Source: Jiangella alba (GTDB lineage: Bacteria > Actinomycetota > Actinomycetes > Jiangellales > Jiangellaceae). From it: 64,000 bases of DNA. Below are positions 53,251-61,689 of this stretch, piece by piece. The stretch is taken from the NCBI RefSeq assembly GCF_900106035.1, contig NZ_FNUC01000004.1, forward strand, positions 62,001-126,000. The letters are read 5' to 3'. A model generated the notes under the pieces. That model worked only from the letters and a program-made list of their open reading frames with translations. It had not been told where the DNA came from and searched no databases. Numbering within the stretch: the first letter of the stretch is position 1; the number at the start of each line of letters is the position of its first letter. Both the position numbers and the translations under genes were made by a program.

Positions 53251-53601
53251 CTAGCCGCCGGTGAAGATGCCGGTCTCGGACGCGACGTCGAAGGCGCGGA
53301 CACCGAGCCTCTGGAGCAGCTGGGCGACGAACCGGTTGGCGTCGTCGTCCGCACCACGGATGTGAAGTGCGAAGGAGTCCAGCTGCGGGCGGTCGGCGAC
53401 ATTGACCTCGATGTCCGCGCCCCCGACCAGAACGTGTCCCCAGGTCGGGTCGGTGAAGTCTGCCGAGGGCACGAGTTCCCGCACTGCCGCGACGACCTCC
53501 GCGTGGCCGAACGGAAGCGGCGCCGGTCGCCACGAGTCAGGGATCTCCGCAACGCTGCGGACGGCTGGGGGTACGTCCTGGACGAAGACGTCGCGGCTCA
53601 T
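53251..53601 (-). CDS. Small hypothetical protein
   Basis: This 116-residue soluble protein is not recognised. It begins MSRDVFVQDVPPAVRSVAEIPDSW and contains WGHVLVGGADIEVNV and SFALHIRGADDDANRFVAQLL. The pattern of alternating strands and helices suggests a compact alpha/beta fold, like small uncharacterised or immunity-type proteins. An ATG 9 nt upstream (53610) is equally possible. It lies on the minus strand upstream of the cyclase operon, with the palindrome copy 2 after its stop, so it is probably a separate transcript. Confidence 0.6.
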   Translation of the reverse strand: MSRDVFVQDVPPAVRSVAEIPDSWRPAPLPFGHAEVVAAVRELVPSADFTDPTWGHVLVGGADIEVNVADRPQLDSFALHIRGADDDANRFVAQLLQRLGVRAFDVASETGIFTGG

Positions 53602-53655
53602 GCCAGCCATGATGGCATCCGGGCGACGGACGAACCTCGACCCGGACCCGAGTCG

Positions 53656-54132
53656 TCACCGGCTGGGCGCGCGCAGGGTGGCGAGGCCGACGATCCAGCC
53701 GGCGAAGATGCCGTAGGTGGCGCCGGACGAGATCAGCGCGAACACGGCCGGCGCGGAGGCGTCGCTCTGGACGAGCCCCATGATCAGCCCGGCGGCGGCC
53801 CCGGCGAAGACGACGCTGGCCCAGCCGGTGAGCAGCTGGGCGCCCGCGTTGCCGGTGCGCGGCCAGGCCAGCGCGGTGAGGAACGCCGCCGTGAGGATGA
53901 CCACCAGCACCGCGCGCAGCACCATCGCGAGGACGTCGCGGGCCGGCGCGTCGAGGGTGAAGTCCCAGGACGGCCAGGCGAGGACGCTGAGGAACAGGTC
54001 GAGCGCGCCGGCGCCGTTCGCGTTGTCAGCGGCCCAGCTGCCGAACGGCGGGCTGCCGAACACGAACACCAGGACGAGCACCGCGATCACGCCGGCGGCC
54101 GTCGTCGACCGAAACCGCGTCGAGACTCCCAT
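53656..54132 (-). CDS. Small four-helix membrane protein
   Basis: This 158-residue protein has hydrophobic segments at about residues 12-30, 68-88, 100-120 and 130-150 (for example TAAGVIAVLVLVFVFG and LRAVLVVILTAAFLTALAW). There are no recognisable catalytic motifs. It is divergent from the cNMP-binding gene; palindrome copy 3 (54172-54187) lies 40 nt upstream of its start, so it may share regulation. Its function is unknown. Confidence 0.7.
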   Translation of the reverse strand: MGVSTRFRSTTAAGVIAVLVLVFVFGSPPFGSWAADNANGAGALDLFLSVLAWPSWDFTLDAPARDVLAMVLRAVLVVILTAAFLTALAWPRTGNAGAQLLTGWASVVFAGAAAGLIMGLVQSDASAPAVFALISSGATYGIFAGWIVGLATLRAPSR

Positions 54133-54171
54133 ACGTCAAGAAATACCCCACGATGATCGCGCTCATGCGGA

Positions 54172-54187
54172 GGCGTGCCAGCACCCC
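54172..54187. promoter_or_regulatory. GGCGTGCCAGCACCCC palindrome, copy 3 (one mismatch)
   Basis: It differs from copies 1 and 2 only at the third base. Its right edge is 59 nt from the ATG of the cNMP-binding gene (54246). Because that gene appears leaderless, the site would be centred near -66, typical of class I activation. Confidence 0.7.
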
Positions 54188-54233
54188 CGCCGACCGGCCT
54201 GTCTGCACCCTGCCCGGCGGCGCCGCCGCTCCC

Positions 54234-54239
54234 TAGCGT
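54234..54239 (+). promoter_or_regulatory. Putative -10 hexamer of the cNMP-binding gene (leaderless)
   Basis: TAGCGT ends 6 nt before ATG 54246 with no ribosome binding site in between. Confidence 0.45.
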
Positions 54240-54245
54240 GAACAC

Positions 54246-55259
54246 ATGGACACACGTATCGAGGCCACGGCCACCACACTCTCGTGGATTCCGTCCGAGG
54301 CGGTCACCGGACTCACCAAGGCCGCCTTCGAGACCGGGTTCACCCACTACGACCCGCCGCCGCCCGACGTCGTCGAGGACCTGGCCGGGCTGGGCGCCGC
54401 GGACCGGTTCCGGTACGCGAACGTGCTGGCCGGCTGGGCCGAGGTCGCGGACGGACGGATCGTCCGGGCCGGCTACGACGCCGGCGCCGGCGTGCGGATG
54501 GGGTCGACGACGGTTCGGATCGGGCGGCTCGGCGCGACGTTCGCCGCGGTCGCGCTGCCGGTCCTGCGCCGCGACCCGGAGTACCTGCCCGACGGCGGTG
54601 TGCGGCTGACGCAGACCTGCGGCGGCCGGACCGCGCTGCCCGCACCGCGCGCCGTCCCGCATCCGCCGTTCGTCCAGCTGCGCTCGCCGCTGGTGTGGAC
54701 GACGCTGACGCTGACCATCCACCCGGACGGCCGGTCCGAGCCGGGCCTGCCCGGCGCCAGCGCGTTCCCGCGGCACTGGGTCTACGACGACGGCGGCGCG
54801 CTGGTGCGCAAGTCCGGCCTCACCGACTACTCGGCGTGGGCCGCGCACTCGTTCGGCGCGCGGACGCCGTGGGGCGACGAGGACTCCCCGGCGCTGAGCG
54901 TCGAGGTCGAGAGCGCCGCCGAGCGGGTGCTGTCGCGGCTGCTGATGACCGGCGCGGACAAGCCGCGCATCCGCACGCTCGCCGACGGCGACCTGCTGAC
55001 GCTGCAGGGCGAGCCGGGCGACGAGCTGTACCTGCTGCTCGACGGCGTGCTGCGGGTCGAGGTCGACGGGCGGCGGCTGGCCGAGGTCGGGCCGGGCGCG
55101 GTGCTCGGCGAGCGGGCCGTCCTGGAGGGCGGGCGGCGGACGTCGACGCTGGCCGCCGTCACCCCGGTGCGGGTGGCCGTGGCGCCGTCGGCGTCGATCG
55201 ACCGCGAGCGGCTGGCCGAGCTGGCCGGGTCGCACCGCCGGGAGGACGTGCCGGCGTGA
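54246..55259 (+). CDS. Protein with C-terminal cyclic-nucleotide-binding domain
   Basis: This is a 337-residue protein. Residues about 225-325 are a cNMP-binding beta-roll (LTLQGEPGDELYLLLDGVLRVEVDG ... VGPGAVLGERAVLEGGRRTSTLAAV). It includes the phosphate-binding cassette GAVLGERAVLEGGRRTSTL, in which Glu and Arg contact cAMP in CRP/PKA-type proteins. The first 220 residues are not recognised; they are rich in strands and carry no HTH, so this is not a CRP-like DNA-binding factor. It overlaps the metallo-hydrolase gene by 4 bp (GTGA) and neighbours a cyclase, which supports cAMP sensing. Confidence 0.88.
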   Translation: MDTRIEATATTLSWIPSEAVTGLTKAAFETGFTHYDPPPPDVVEDLAGLGAADRFRYANVLAGWAEVADGRIVRAGYDAGAGVRMGSTTVRIGRLGATFAAVALPVLRRDPEYLPDGGVRLTQTCGGRTALPAPRAVPHPPFVQLRSPLVWTTLTLTIHPDGRSEPGLPGASAFPRHWVYDDGGALVRKSGLTDYSAWAAHSFGARTPWGDEDSPALSVEVESAAERVLSRLLMTGADKPRIRTLADGDLLTLQGEPGDELYLLLDGVLRVEVDGRRLAEVGPGAVLGERAVLEGGRRTSTLAAVTPVRVAVAPSASIDRERLAELAGSHRREDVPA

Positions 55260-56086
55260 GGATCGTCCTGCACGGGGTGCGCGGCTCGACGCCCGCGCCC
55301 GGCGCGGCGTTCCTGCGGACCGGCGGCCACACCTCGTGCGTCTCGGTGACCGTGCGGGACGAGTCGGCGCCGCGGCTGGTGCTCGACGCCGGCACCGGGC
55401 TCGCCGCTCTGACGGCGCTGCTGGGGGGCGCGCCGTACCGCGGCGACCTGGTGCTCAGCCACCTGCACTGGGACCACGTGCAGGGGCTGCCGTTCTTCCG
55501 GTCCGGCGACGTGGCCGGCGCGGACGTGCGGCTGTGCCTGCCCGCGCAGGCCGGCGCGTCGCCGTCGGTGCCGGGGTCGGCGGCGGCGCTGCTGGCGCGG
55601 GCGATGTCGCCGCCGCACTTCCCCATCGGGCCGGACGGGCTGGCCGGGCGGTGGCGGTTCGACGCGTGCGACGCCGGCTGGTTGGCGGCCGGCGGGGCGC
55701 GGGTGCGGCTGGCGGACCTCCCGCACAAGGGCGGGCGGACGTTCGGGATGCGGGTCGAGGCGGACGGCGCGTCCTTCGCCTACCTGCCCGACCACGCGGC
55801 GGGCGCCGGCGATGGCCCCGCCGCCTCCCTCGTCCGCGGCGTCGACCTGCTGCTGCACGACGCGCAGTTCTCCGACGCGGAACGGTACTGGGCCGAGGCG
55901 TACGGTCACTCCACCATCGGCGACGCCATCGCGCTGGCCGCCCGCGCCCGGGTCGGCCGGCTGGTGCTGATCCACCACGCGCCCACCCGCACCGACGACG
56001 AGGTGGACGAGCTGGCCGCCAAGTACGCCGCGGCCGCCCCGCTCCCCGTCAGCGCCGGCCGCGAGGGCGACGTGCTGGAGCTCTGA
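55256..56086 (+). CDS. Metallo-beta-lactamase-fold hydrolase
   Basis: This 276-residue MBL-fold enzyme has the metal motif SHLHWDHVQG (H69, H71, D73, H74). LDAGTGL precedes it, and YLPDHAA, LLHDAQFSD, YGHSTIGDA and LIHHAPTRTDDE follow. This pattern belongs to the RNase Z/PhnP-like branch, which includes phosphodiesterases acting on cyclic nucleotides. It is translationally coupled to a cNMP-binding protein and adjacent to a nucleotide cyclase, so a cAMP-linked phosphodiesterase role is plausible but unproven. It is convergent with the DUF4143 ATPase gene. Confidence 0.87.
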   Translation: MRIVLHGVRGSTPAPGAAFLRTGGHTSCVSVTVRDESAPRLVLDAGTGLAALTALLGGAPYRGDLVLSHLHWDHVQGLPFFRSGDVAGADVRLCLPAQAGASPSVPGSAAALLARAMSPPHFPIGPDGLAGRWRFDACDAGWLAAGGARVRLADLPHKGGRTFGMRVEADGASFAYLPDHAAGAGDGPAASLVRGVDLLLHDAQFSDAERYWAEAYGHSTIGDAIALAARARVGRLVLIHHAPTRTDDEVDELAAKYAAAAPLPVSAGREGDVLEL

Positions 56087-56096
56087 GCTGGTCGGC

Positions 56097-57371
56097 TCAC
56101 GGACCGAGCAGCGCCGCCGGAACGACGGCGATGCCGTCCGGACGCCGGTAGGCGGCCCTCCCGGTCGTGATGACGGCGGCGTCGAGCAGGTCGTCCCCCA
56201 GCCGCTCGCGCAACCAGAGCAGGTGCTTGACGTCCTTGTCGTCGACCGACGGCGACAGCTTGACCTCCAACGCCGCGACCCGTCCGTCGTCACGAGCGAC
56301 GATCAGGTCGACCTCGTGATCGCCACGCATGGTGCGCAGATGATGAACGCCGGCCCGCGACGGCTGCGCGTAGACCCGTACGCTCAACGTCACGAGCGAC
56401 TCGAAGAGCGCACCCAGCAGCGGCCCGTCGCGGCGGATCGGCGGACCCGCCGAAGGCTGGTCGAGCAGCGCGGACGCGCCGACGCCGAGCAGGCGCGCGG
56501 CCAGCGCCGGATCGGCGAGATGATGCTTGGGCGCCTGACTCAGCCGCGCGAAGTGGTTGCGACCCGCCGGCAGCCACGCCGGGACCGGTTCGAGCAGCCA
56601 GAGCTGGGTGAGGACGTCGCGGTAGGCGATCGTCGTCGTCTTGGCCGGCTGCTCGCCATGGCCGGATGTCGCCGCCTGGAGCACGACGTTGTAGGAGGCC
56701 GTGCTCGCCGTGGCGGCGGCGTAGGCACGCAGCCACGCCTGCAACGTGGCCGGACGGCGCACGACGTGCCCCTGCTCGGGGAAGTCGCGGCGGACGATCT
56801 CGGCCAGATAGCCGTCGAGGGCGTCGCGGCGGTGGGGCTCGTCCATCATCCGGATCGCCGGGAAGCCGGAGCACACGATCTCGTCGGTGTAGTCCGCCAG
56901 GTCGAGCGGGCTCTCGCCGGTGATCTCCGGACGCCCTCCGGCCAGGAGACCGGCCAGGCTGACAGCCGGAGTCGTCACCTGGCGTTCGGCCAGCGACATG
57001 GGGCGCATGCGCAGCCGCACGATGCGGCCGGCACCCGAATGGGTCGGTGCGTGCACCGGGCTGGCGCTCCCGGTCAGGACGAACCGGCCAGGCGACGGAT
57101 CGCGGTCGACGCTGCGCCGGACCAGATCCCACACGCGTGGGAACCGTTGCCATTCGTCGACCAGCACCGGGGCGGGCAGCCGCGCGAGCCGGCCGCGGTC
57201 GGCGTCGAGCAGCGCCAGCTCGTCGTCATCGTCGAGCGCGACGACGGACCCGGCCCGTCGTGAGGCGGTCGCCGTCTTCCCCACAGCCTTCGGACCCTCG
57301 ATGCTGACCGCCGGCAACCCGGACAGCATGCCGTCCAGCTCGGCATCGGCGACCCGCGGAAGGTAGCGCAT
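56097..57371 (-). CDS. AAA ATPase with C-terminal DUF4143 domain
   Basis: This 424-residue protein has Walker A GPKAVGKTA (residues 26-34), Walker B VLVDEWQRFP, sensor motif VLTGSASP and a C-terminal DUF4143 region with DHEVDLIVARDDGRVAALEVK, which resembles a PD-(D/E)xK nuclease core. The family is common, often carried as accessory genes, and of unclear function. GC content is a little below the neighbours. The ATG at 57371 is preceded by TAGCGT ending 7 nt upstream. It sits between MBL-fold and truA-operon genes. Confidence 0.88.
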   Translation of the reverse strand: MRYLPRVADAELDGMLSGLPAVSIEGPKAVGKTATASRRAGSVVALDDDDELALLDADRGRLARLPAPVLVDEWQRFPRVWDLVRRSVDRDPSPGRFVLTGSASPVHAPTHSGAGRIVRLRMRPMSLAERQVTTPAVSLAGLLAGGRPEITGESPLDLADYTDEIVCSGFPAIRMMDEPHRRDALDGYLAEIVRRDFPEQGHVVRRPATLQAWLRAYAAATASTASYNVVLQAATSGHGEQPAKTTTIAYRDVLTQLWLLEPVPAWLPAGRNHFARLSQAPKHHLADPALAARLLGVGASALLDQPSAGPPIRRDGPLLGALFESLVTLSVRVYAQPSRAGVHHLRTMRGDHEVDLIVARDDGRVAALEVKLSPSVDDKDVKHLLWLRERLGDDLLDAAVITTGRAAYRRPDGIAVVPAALLGP

Positions 57372-57378
57372 GACTCAT

Positions 57379-57436
57379 ACGCTACCGTTTCTCAGTCACA
57401 TACGCTACCGTTCTTCGCCCGCAAACACTACCGTTC
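57379..57436 (-). promoter_or_regulatory. Three direct repeats at 23-bp spacing, each with a -10-like hexamer
   Basis: CTACCGTT recurs at 57382, 57405 and 57428, exactly 23 bp apart. On the minus strand the units read AACGGTAGCGTATG, AACGGTAGCGTATG and AACGGTAGTGTTTG. Each contains a TANNNT (TAGCGT, TAGCGT, TAGTGT). The nearest one ends 7 nt before the ATPase start codon, implying a leaderless mRNA. The other two may be additional initiation sites or operator copies. Confidence 0.6.
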
Positions 57437-57453
57437 TTCGCGGGCCGGCCACC

Positions 57454-57870
57454 TCACTGGATGCCGTGGCGACGCAGGATGGCCTCGATGTCGTCGAGCT
57501 CGGGATCGCCGGAGGCCTGCTGCTTCTTTCCCTTCTTCGGGCCGGCGTCGACCGCGCCCTTCGGGGCCGGGCCGGACTCGCCGACCGACTTGGGCTTGGC
57601 GGAGTCTTTCGGCACCTCGAGCTTCTGGCCCGTCACGAACAGCAGGCCGGCCACCGCGAGCATGCCGACGCCGATCCAGGCCATGGGCGAGAGCACCAGG
57701 CCGACGACGAAGCCGACGATGCCGATGGCGGAGGCGCCCATGAGCAGGAAGCCGCCCGCCGCCATCTGCAGCGAGGCCGCCCAGCCCTTGGCCCGCGCCT
57801 GTCGCACGGACAGCACGACAAGCCCGAGCCCCAGTGCGGCTACGGCAATCTCGATCGCATCGGTGAACAC
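57454..57870 (-). CDS. Small membrane protein of unknown function next to truA
   Basis: This 138-residue protein has three hydrophobic segments (about residues 5-22, 33-60 and 63-82), then a charged tail rich in Lys, Pro and Gly ending DPELDDIEAILRRHGIQ. The tail motif looks conserved in actinobacterial neighbours of truA, but no function is known. It follows truA by 34 nt on the same strand and is likely part of the ribosomal transcription unit. Confidence 0.75.
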   Translation of the reverse strand: MFTDAIEIAVAALGLGLVVLSVRQARAKGWAASLQMAAGGFLLMGASAIGIVGFVVGLVLSPMAWIGVGMLAVAGLLFVTGQKLEVPKDSAKPKSVGESGPAPKGAVDAGPKKGKKQQASGDPELDDIEAILRRHGIQ

Positions 57871-57904
57871 TCCACCAGGCTACGCGCCCGAGCCGATTTT
57901 GCCC

Positions 57905-58804
57905 TCAGGGATCTCCCCGACCTTCGCCCTCCCCCGGACGGAGGGTGCGGACGTTGCGGGCGACGGCCGCCCGGAGGGCCAGCTCGGTGTCGGGCGGATA
58001 GCCGACGGCCTCGAGGGTCAGGCCGTGCGGCGGGATGACGATGACGCCGGAGTCGCGCACGCCGGCCGCGAGCACCGTCGCCGGCCAGTCGACCGGCCGG
58101 CGGCCGTCACCGACGAGCAGGAGGGCGCCGATCATCGCGCGCACCTGGTTGTGGCAGAACGCGTCGGCCTCGACGGTCGCGACGGCCAGGCCGTCGGCCG
58201 AGCGCTCCCAGGAGAGCACCCGCAGCTCGCGGATCGTCGTCGCGCCCTCACGGGGCCGGCAGTACGCGGCGAAGTCGTGCTCGCCCAGCAGACCGGCGGC
58301 CGCGACGTTCATCGCGTCGACGTCGAGCGGACGGTCGTGCCACAGCACGAATCCGCGCAGCAGCGGGTCGGCGCCGTAGGCGGTGTCGGCGACGCGGTAG
58401 CGGTAGCGGCGCCAGACGGCGGAGAAGCGGGCGTCGAAGCCCGACGGCGCAGCCGCGACGCCGTGCACCCGGACGTCGCCCGGCAGCACCCCGGCCAGCC
58501 GCCGCGCCAACGCGACCGCCGGCGGCCGGTCCGACCGACCGGGCGCCGCCGCCCACGCCGTCACCGGAACGTCGACGTGGCAGACCTGGCCGCGGGCGTG
58601 CACCCCGGCGTCGGTCCGCCCGGCGACGGTGAGCCGCGGCGGGTCGATGCGCAGCACCCGGCCCAGCGCCTCCTCGAGAACGCCCTGGACGGTGCGCCGG
58701 CCGGGCTGCGCGGCCCAGCCGGAGAAGTCGGTGCCGTCGTAGGCGAGGTCGAGCCGCACACGCAGCAGCCCGCCGTCCCCAGGAGTGGGGTCGGCGGGCT
58801 GCAT
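57905..58804 (-). CDS. truA: tRNA pseudouridine(38-40) synthase TruA
   Basis: This 299-residue enzyme modifies uridines 38-40 in the anticodon arm. [18 protein letters not shown] is the N-terminal motif, [15 protein letters not shown] holds the catalytic Asp (D65), and RYRYRV and [14 protein letters not shown] are also typical. The ATG at 58804 lies 27 nt after the rplQ stop, the standard actinobacterial rplQ-truA order. Confidence 0.96.
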   Translation of the reverse strand: MQPADPTPGDGGLLRVRLDLAYDGTDFSGWAAQPGRRTVQGVLEEALGRVLRIDPPRLTVAGRTDAGVHARGQVCHVDVPVTAWAAAPGRSDRPPAVALARRLAGVLPGDVRVHGVAAAPSGFDARFSAVWRRYRYRVADTAYGADPLLRGFVLWHDRPLDVDAMNVAAAGLLGEHDFAAYCRPREGATTIRELRVLSWERSADGLAVATVEADAFCHNQVRAMIGALLLVGDGRRPVDWPATVLAAGVRDSGVIVIPPHGLTLEAVGYPPDTELALRAAVARNVRTLRPGEGEGRGDP

Positions 58805-58831
58805 GACGGTGCTGTGCGTGTGACGCGGGGG

Positions 58832-59422
58832 TCAGGCCTTCTCGGCCGGGCCCTCGGCGTCGTCGGCCTTCGCCTCGGCGTCGTCCGCCGGCGCCTCGGC
58901 GTCGTCGGCGACGGCCTCGGTCTCGTCGGCCGGCGCCTCGGCGACGGCCTCCTCGACCGGAACCTCGACCTCGGCCGGAGCGTCAGCCGCCGGAGCGGCA
59001 GCGGCCGGAGCGGCCGCGGCGGCCCGCCGGGTCGCGCTCGTCGCCTCGGTCACGACCTGCTCGGCCAGCGGCTCGACCAGCTCGATGATCGCCATCGGAG
59101 CGTTGTCACCCTTGCGCGGGCCGATCTTCACGATCCGGGTGTAGCCGCCGTTGCGGTTCTCGTAGCGCGGGCCGATCTCGGCGAACAGCACGTGCACGAC
59201 GTCCTTGTCGCGGATCGTGCTGAGCACCTGGCGCCGCGCGTGCAGGTCGCCACGCTTCGCCTTGCTGATCAGCCGCTCGGCGACCGGGCGCAGGCGGCGG
59301 GCCTTGGCCTCGGTCGTGGTGATGCGGCCGTGCTCGAACAGCGCGGTCGCCAGGTTGGCGAGGATCGCGCGCTGGTGAGCCGGCGAGCCTCCCAGGCGAG
59401 CACCCTTGGTTGGGGTGGGCAT
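58832..59422 (-). CDS. rplQ: 50S ribosomal protein L17 (bL17) with acidic C-terminal tail
   Basis: This is a 196-residue protein. Residues 1-120 are the L17 core ([65 protein letters not shown]). The remaining 75 residues are an Ala/Glu/Asp-rich tail with repeated ADDAEA units, longer than in most bacteria but known in actinobacteria. It follows rpoA by 46 nt. Confidence 0.96.
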   Translation of the reverse strand: MPTPTKGARLGGSPAHQRAILANLATALFEHGRITTTEAKARRLRPVAERLISKAKRGDLHARRQVLSTIRDKDVVHVLFAEIGPRYENRNGGYTRIVKIGPRKGDNAPMAIIELVEPLAEQVVTEATSATRRAAAAAPAAAAPAADAPAEVEVPVEEAVAEAPADETEAVADDAEAPADDAEAKADDAEGPAEKA

Positions 59423-59468
59423 GGTGATCTACTCCTGTGTGGTGGCGGCCGCTACCGGCCGCGCTCGG

Positions 59469-60482
59469 TCAGTACTGCTCGTCTTCGGCGTAGGACTGGT
59501 CGTCGTCGCCGTAGCTGTCGACGGCCGCGGCCGGGTCGAAGCCCGGCGCGCTGTCCTTCAGGCCGAGGCCCATGGTGGCCAGCTTCGCCTTGACCTCGTC
59601 GATCGACTTCTGGCCGAAGTTACGGATGTCGAGGAGGTCGGCCTCGCTGCGGGAGACGAGCTCACCCACGGAGTGGATGCCCTCACGCTTGAGGCAGTTG
59701 TACGAACGGACGGTGAGCTGCAGGTCCTCGATCGGCAGCGCGAGGTCCGCGGCCAGCTGGGCGTCGACCGGCGACGGGCCGATCTCGATGCCCTCGGCCT
59801 CGATGTTCAGCTCGCGGGCCAGGCCGAACAGCTCGACCAGCGTGCTGCCGGCCGACGCGAGCGCGTCCCGCGGCCGGATCGAGGGCTTGGTCTCGACGTC
59901 GACGATGAGACGGTCGAAGTCGGTGCGGCCCTCGACGCGGGTCGCCTCGACCTTGTAAGTGACCTTCAGCACCGGCGAGTAGATGGAGTCGACCGGGATG
60001 CGGCCGATCTCGGCGTCGGCGCGCTTGTTCTGCACGGCCGACACGTAGCCGCGGCCGCGCTCGACCGTCAGCTCCATCTCCAGCTTGCCCTTGCCGTTCA
60101 GCGTGGCGATGTGGAGGTCCGGGTTGTGCACCTCGACACCGGCCGGCGGCGCGATGTCGGCGGCGGTGACGGCGCCGGGGCCCTGCTTGCGCAGGTACAT
60201 CACGACCGGCTCGTCGTGCTCGGACGAGACGACGAGGCCCTTGAGGTTCAGGATGACGTCGGTGACGTCCTCCTTCACCCCGGGGATGGTGGTGAACTCG
60301 TGCAGCACGCCGTCGATGCGGATCGACGTGATGGCCGCGCCGGGGATGGACGAGAGCAGGGTCCGGCGCAGCGAGTTGCCGAGCGTGTAGCCGAAGCCGG
60401 GCTCGAGCGGCTCGATGGTGAACCGTGCGCGGTAGTCGTTCAGCGACTCTTCGCTGAGACTGGGACGCTGGGTGATGAGCAC
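59469..60482 (-). CDS. rpoA: RNA polymerase alpha subunit
   Basis: This is a 337-residue protein. The N-terminal dimerisation domain ([31 protein letters not shown]) is followed by a linker. The C-terminal domain ([40 protein letters not shown]) binds UP elements and activators. The tail is acidic with Tyr residues (SYAEDEQY). It is preceded by a strong hairpin (60532-60562) in the gap after rpsD. Confidence 0.98.
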   Translation of the reverse strand: MLITQRPSLSEESLNDYRARFTIEPLEPGFGYTLGNSLRRTLLSSIPGAAITSIRIDGVLHEFTTIPGVKEDVTDVILNLKGLVVSSEHDEPVVMYLRKQGPGAVTAADIAPPAGVEVHNPDLHIATLNGKGKLEMELTVERGRGYVSAVQNKRADAEIGRIPVDSIYSPVLKVTYKVEATRVEGRTDFDRLIVDVETKPSIRPRDALASAGSTLVELFGLARELNIEAEGIEIGPSPVDAQLAADLALPIEDLQLTVRSYNCLKREGIHSVGELVSRSEADLLDIRNFGQKSIDEVKAKLATMGLGLKDSAPGFDPAAAVDSYGDDDQSYAEDEQY

Positions 60483-60531
60483 TTCTGACTTCCTCTCCGC
60501 GACGCCCGCTATATGACTGTCGCGATCAGGG

Positions 60532-60562
60532 CGCCGTGGCCGGCCCGGTGCCGGCCACGGCG
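60532..60562 (-). terminator. Strong hairpin between rpsD and rpoA
   Basis: CGCCGTGGCCGGC (60532-60544) pairs perfectly with 60550-60562 around CCGGT. The 13-bp GC-only-plus-one-AT stem starts 10 nt after the rpsD stop. No U-tract follows. It may act as a partial terminator or RNA-processing site tuning rpoA relative to ribosomal proteins. Confidence 0.55.
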
Positions 60563-60572
60563 ATGGTGCGGA

Positions 60573-61178
60573 CTACTTCGAGTAGAACTCGACGATGAGC
60601 TGCTCCTGCACCGGCGTGTCGATCTGCTGCCGGGACGGGAGCTGGTGGACCAGCACGCGCAGCTGGTTCGGGATGACCTCGAGCCACGCGGGGACCGGGC
60701 GGTCGCCGTGGGTCTCGCGGGCGATGATGAACGGGGTCGTCTCGCGGGACTTCTCCCGCACGTCGATGACGTCGTGCAGCGCCACCTGGTACGACGGCAC
60801 GTTCACCTTGCGGCCGTTGACCGTGAAGTGGCCGTGGACGACCAGCTGGCGGGCGTGCCGGCGGGTGCGGGCCAGGCCCGAACGGTAGACGACGTTGTCG
60901 AGACGCGACTCCAGCAGCTGGAGGAGGACGTCACCGGTGCGACCCTGGCGACGGTTGGCCTCCTCGTAGTAGCGGCGGAACTGCTTCTCCAGGACGCCGT
61001 AGGTGTAGCGCGCCTTCTGCTTCTCGTGCAGCTGGAGGCGGTACTCGCTCTCCTTCTGCCGGCCGCGGCCGTGCTGGCCGGGCGGGTAAGGACGGCGTTC
61101 GTACGCCTTGTCCTCGCCGATCAGGTCGACGCCGAGCCGACGCGACTTCTTCGTGAGTGGACCGGTGTAACGGGCCAT
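60573..61178 (-). CDS. rpsD: 30S ribosomal protein S4 (uS4)
   Basis: This is a 201-residue protein. ARYTGPLTKKSRRLGVDL, YPPGQHGRGRQKESEYRLQLHEKQKAR and the S4 RNA-binding domain LDNVVYRSGLARTRRHARQLVVHGHFTVNG are conserved, and the C-terminus is VEFYSK. It has no zinc Cys cluster, so it is the zinc-independent form. In many bacteria S4 represses its own operon. The ATG at 61178 is 32 nt downstream of the rpsK stop. Confidence 0.97.
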   Translation of the reverse strand: MARYTGPLTKKSRRLGVDLIGEDKAYERRPYPPGQHGRGRQKESEYRLQLHEKQKARYTYGVLEKQFRRYYEEANRRQGRTGDVLLQLLESRLDNVVYRSGLARTRRHARQLVVHGHFTVNGRKVNVPSYQVALHDVIDVREKSRETTPFIIARETHGDRPVPAWLEVIPNQLRVLVHQLPSRQQIDTPVQEQLIVEFYSK

Positions 61179-61210
61179 GGTGGTTCAGGTCTCCTCGAGG
61201 TCTCGGTGGG

Positions 61211-61609
61211 TCAGACGCGGCGGCGCTTCGGCGGACGGCAGCCGTTGTGCGCCTGCGGGGTCACGTCCGAAATCGAACCGACCTCGAGGCCGACGGCCTG
61301 CAGCGAGCGAATCGCGGTCTCCCGGCCCGAGCCCGGGCCCTTGACGAACACGTCGACCTTGCGCATGCCGTGCTCCTGGGCACGGCGAGCGGCGGCCTCG
61401 GCGGCCATCTGCGCGGCGAACGGCGTCGACTTACGCGAGCCCTTGAAGCCGACCTGGCCGGCGCTGGCCCACGCGATCACGTTGCCCTGAGGGTCGGTGA
61501 TCGAGACGATCGTGTTGTTGAACGTGCTCTTGATGTGCGCGACACCATGAGCGACGTTCTTCTTCTCCTTGCGGCGCACCTTGGTCTGGCGGCCCTTGGC
61601 GGGTGGCAT
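61211..61609 (-). CDS. rpsK: 30S ribosomal protein S11 (uS11)
   Basis: This 132-residue protein shows [62 protein letters not shown] and the C-terminus [11 protein letters not shown], the full family signature. It lies between rpsM and rpsD as expected. Confidence 0.98.
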   Translation of the reverse strand: MPPAKGRQTKVRRKEKKNVAHGVAHIKSTFNNTIVSITDPQGNVIAWASAGQVGFKGSRKSTPFAAQMAAEAAARRAQEHGMRKVDVFVKGPGSGRETAIRSLQAVGLEVGSISDVTPQAHNGCRPPKRRRV

Positions 61610-61658
61610 GTGTGCGGTACTCCTGTCCGAAAGCTTCTGAGGTCAGCGGTTCGCTGCG

Positions 61659-61685
61659 CGCGACGGCGTGCGTGACGCCGTCGCG
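61659..61685 (-). other. Hairpin between rpsM and rpsK
   Basis: CGCGACGGCGT (61659-61669) pairs with ACGCCGTCGCG (61675-61685) around GCGTG. It lies 5 nt after the rpsM stop codon and could pause transcription or stabilise the upstream mRNA. Confidence 0.45.
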
Positions 61686-61689
61686 GCAC

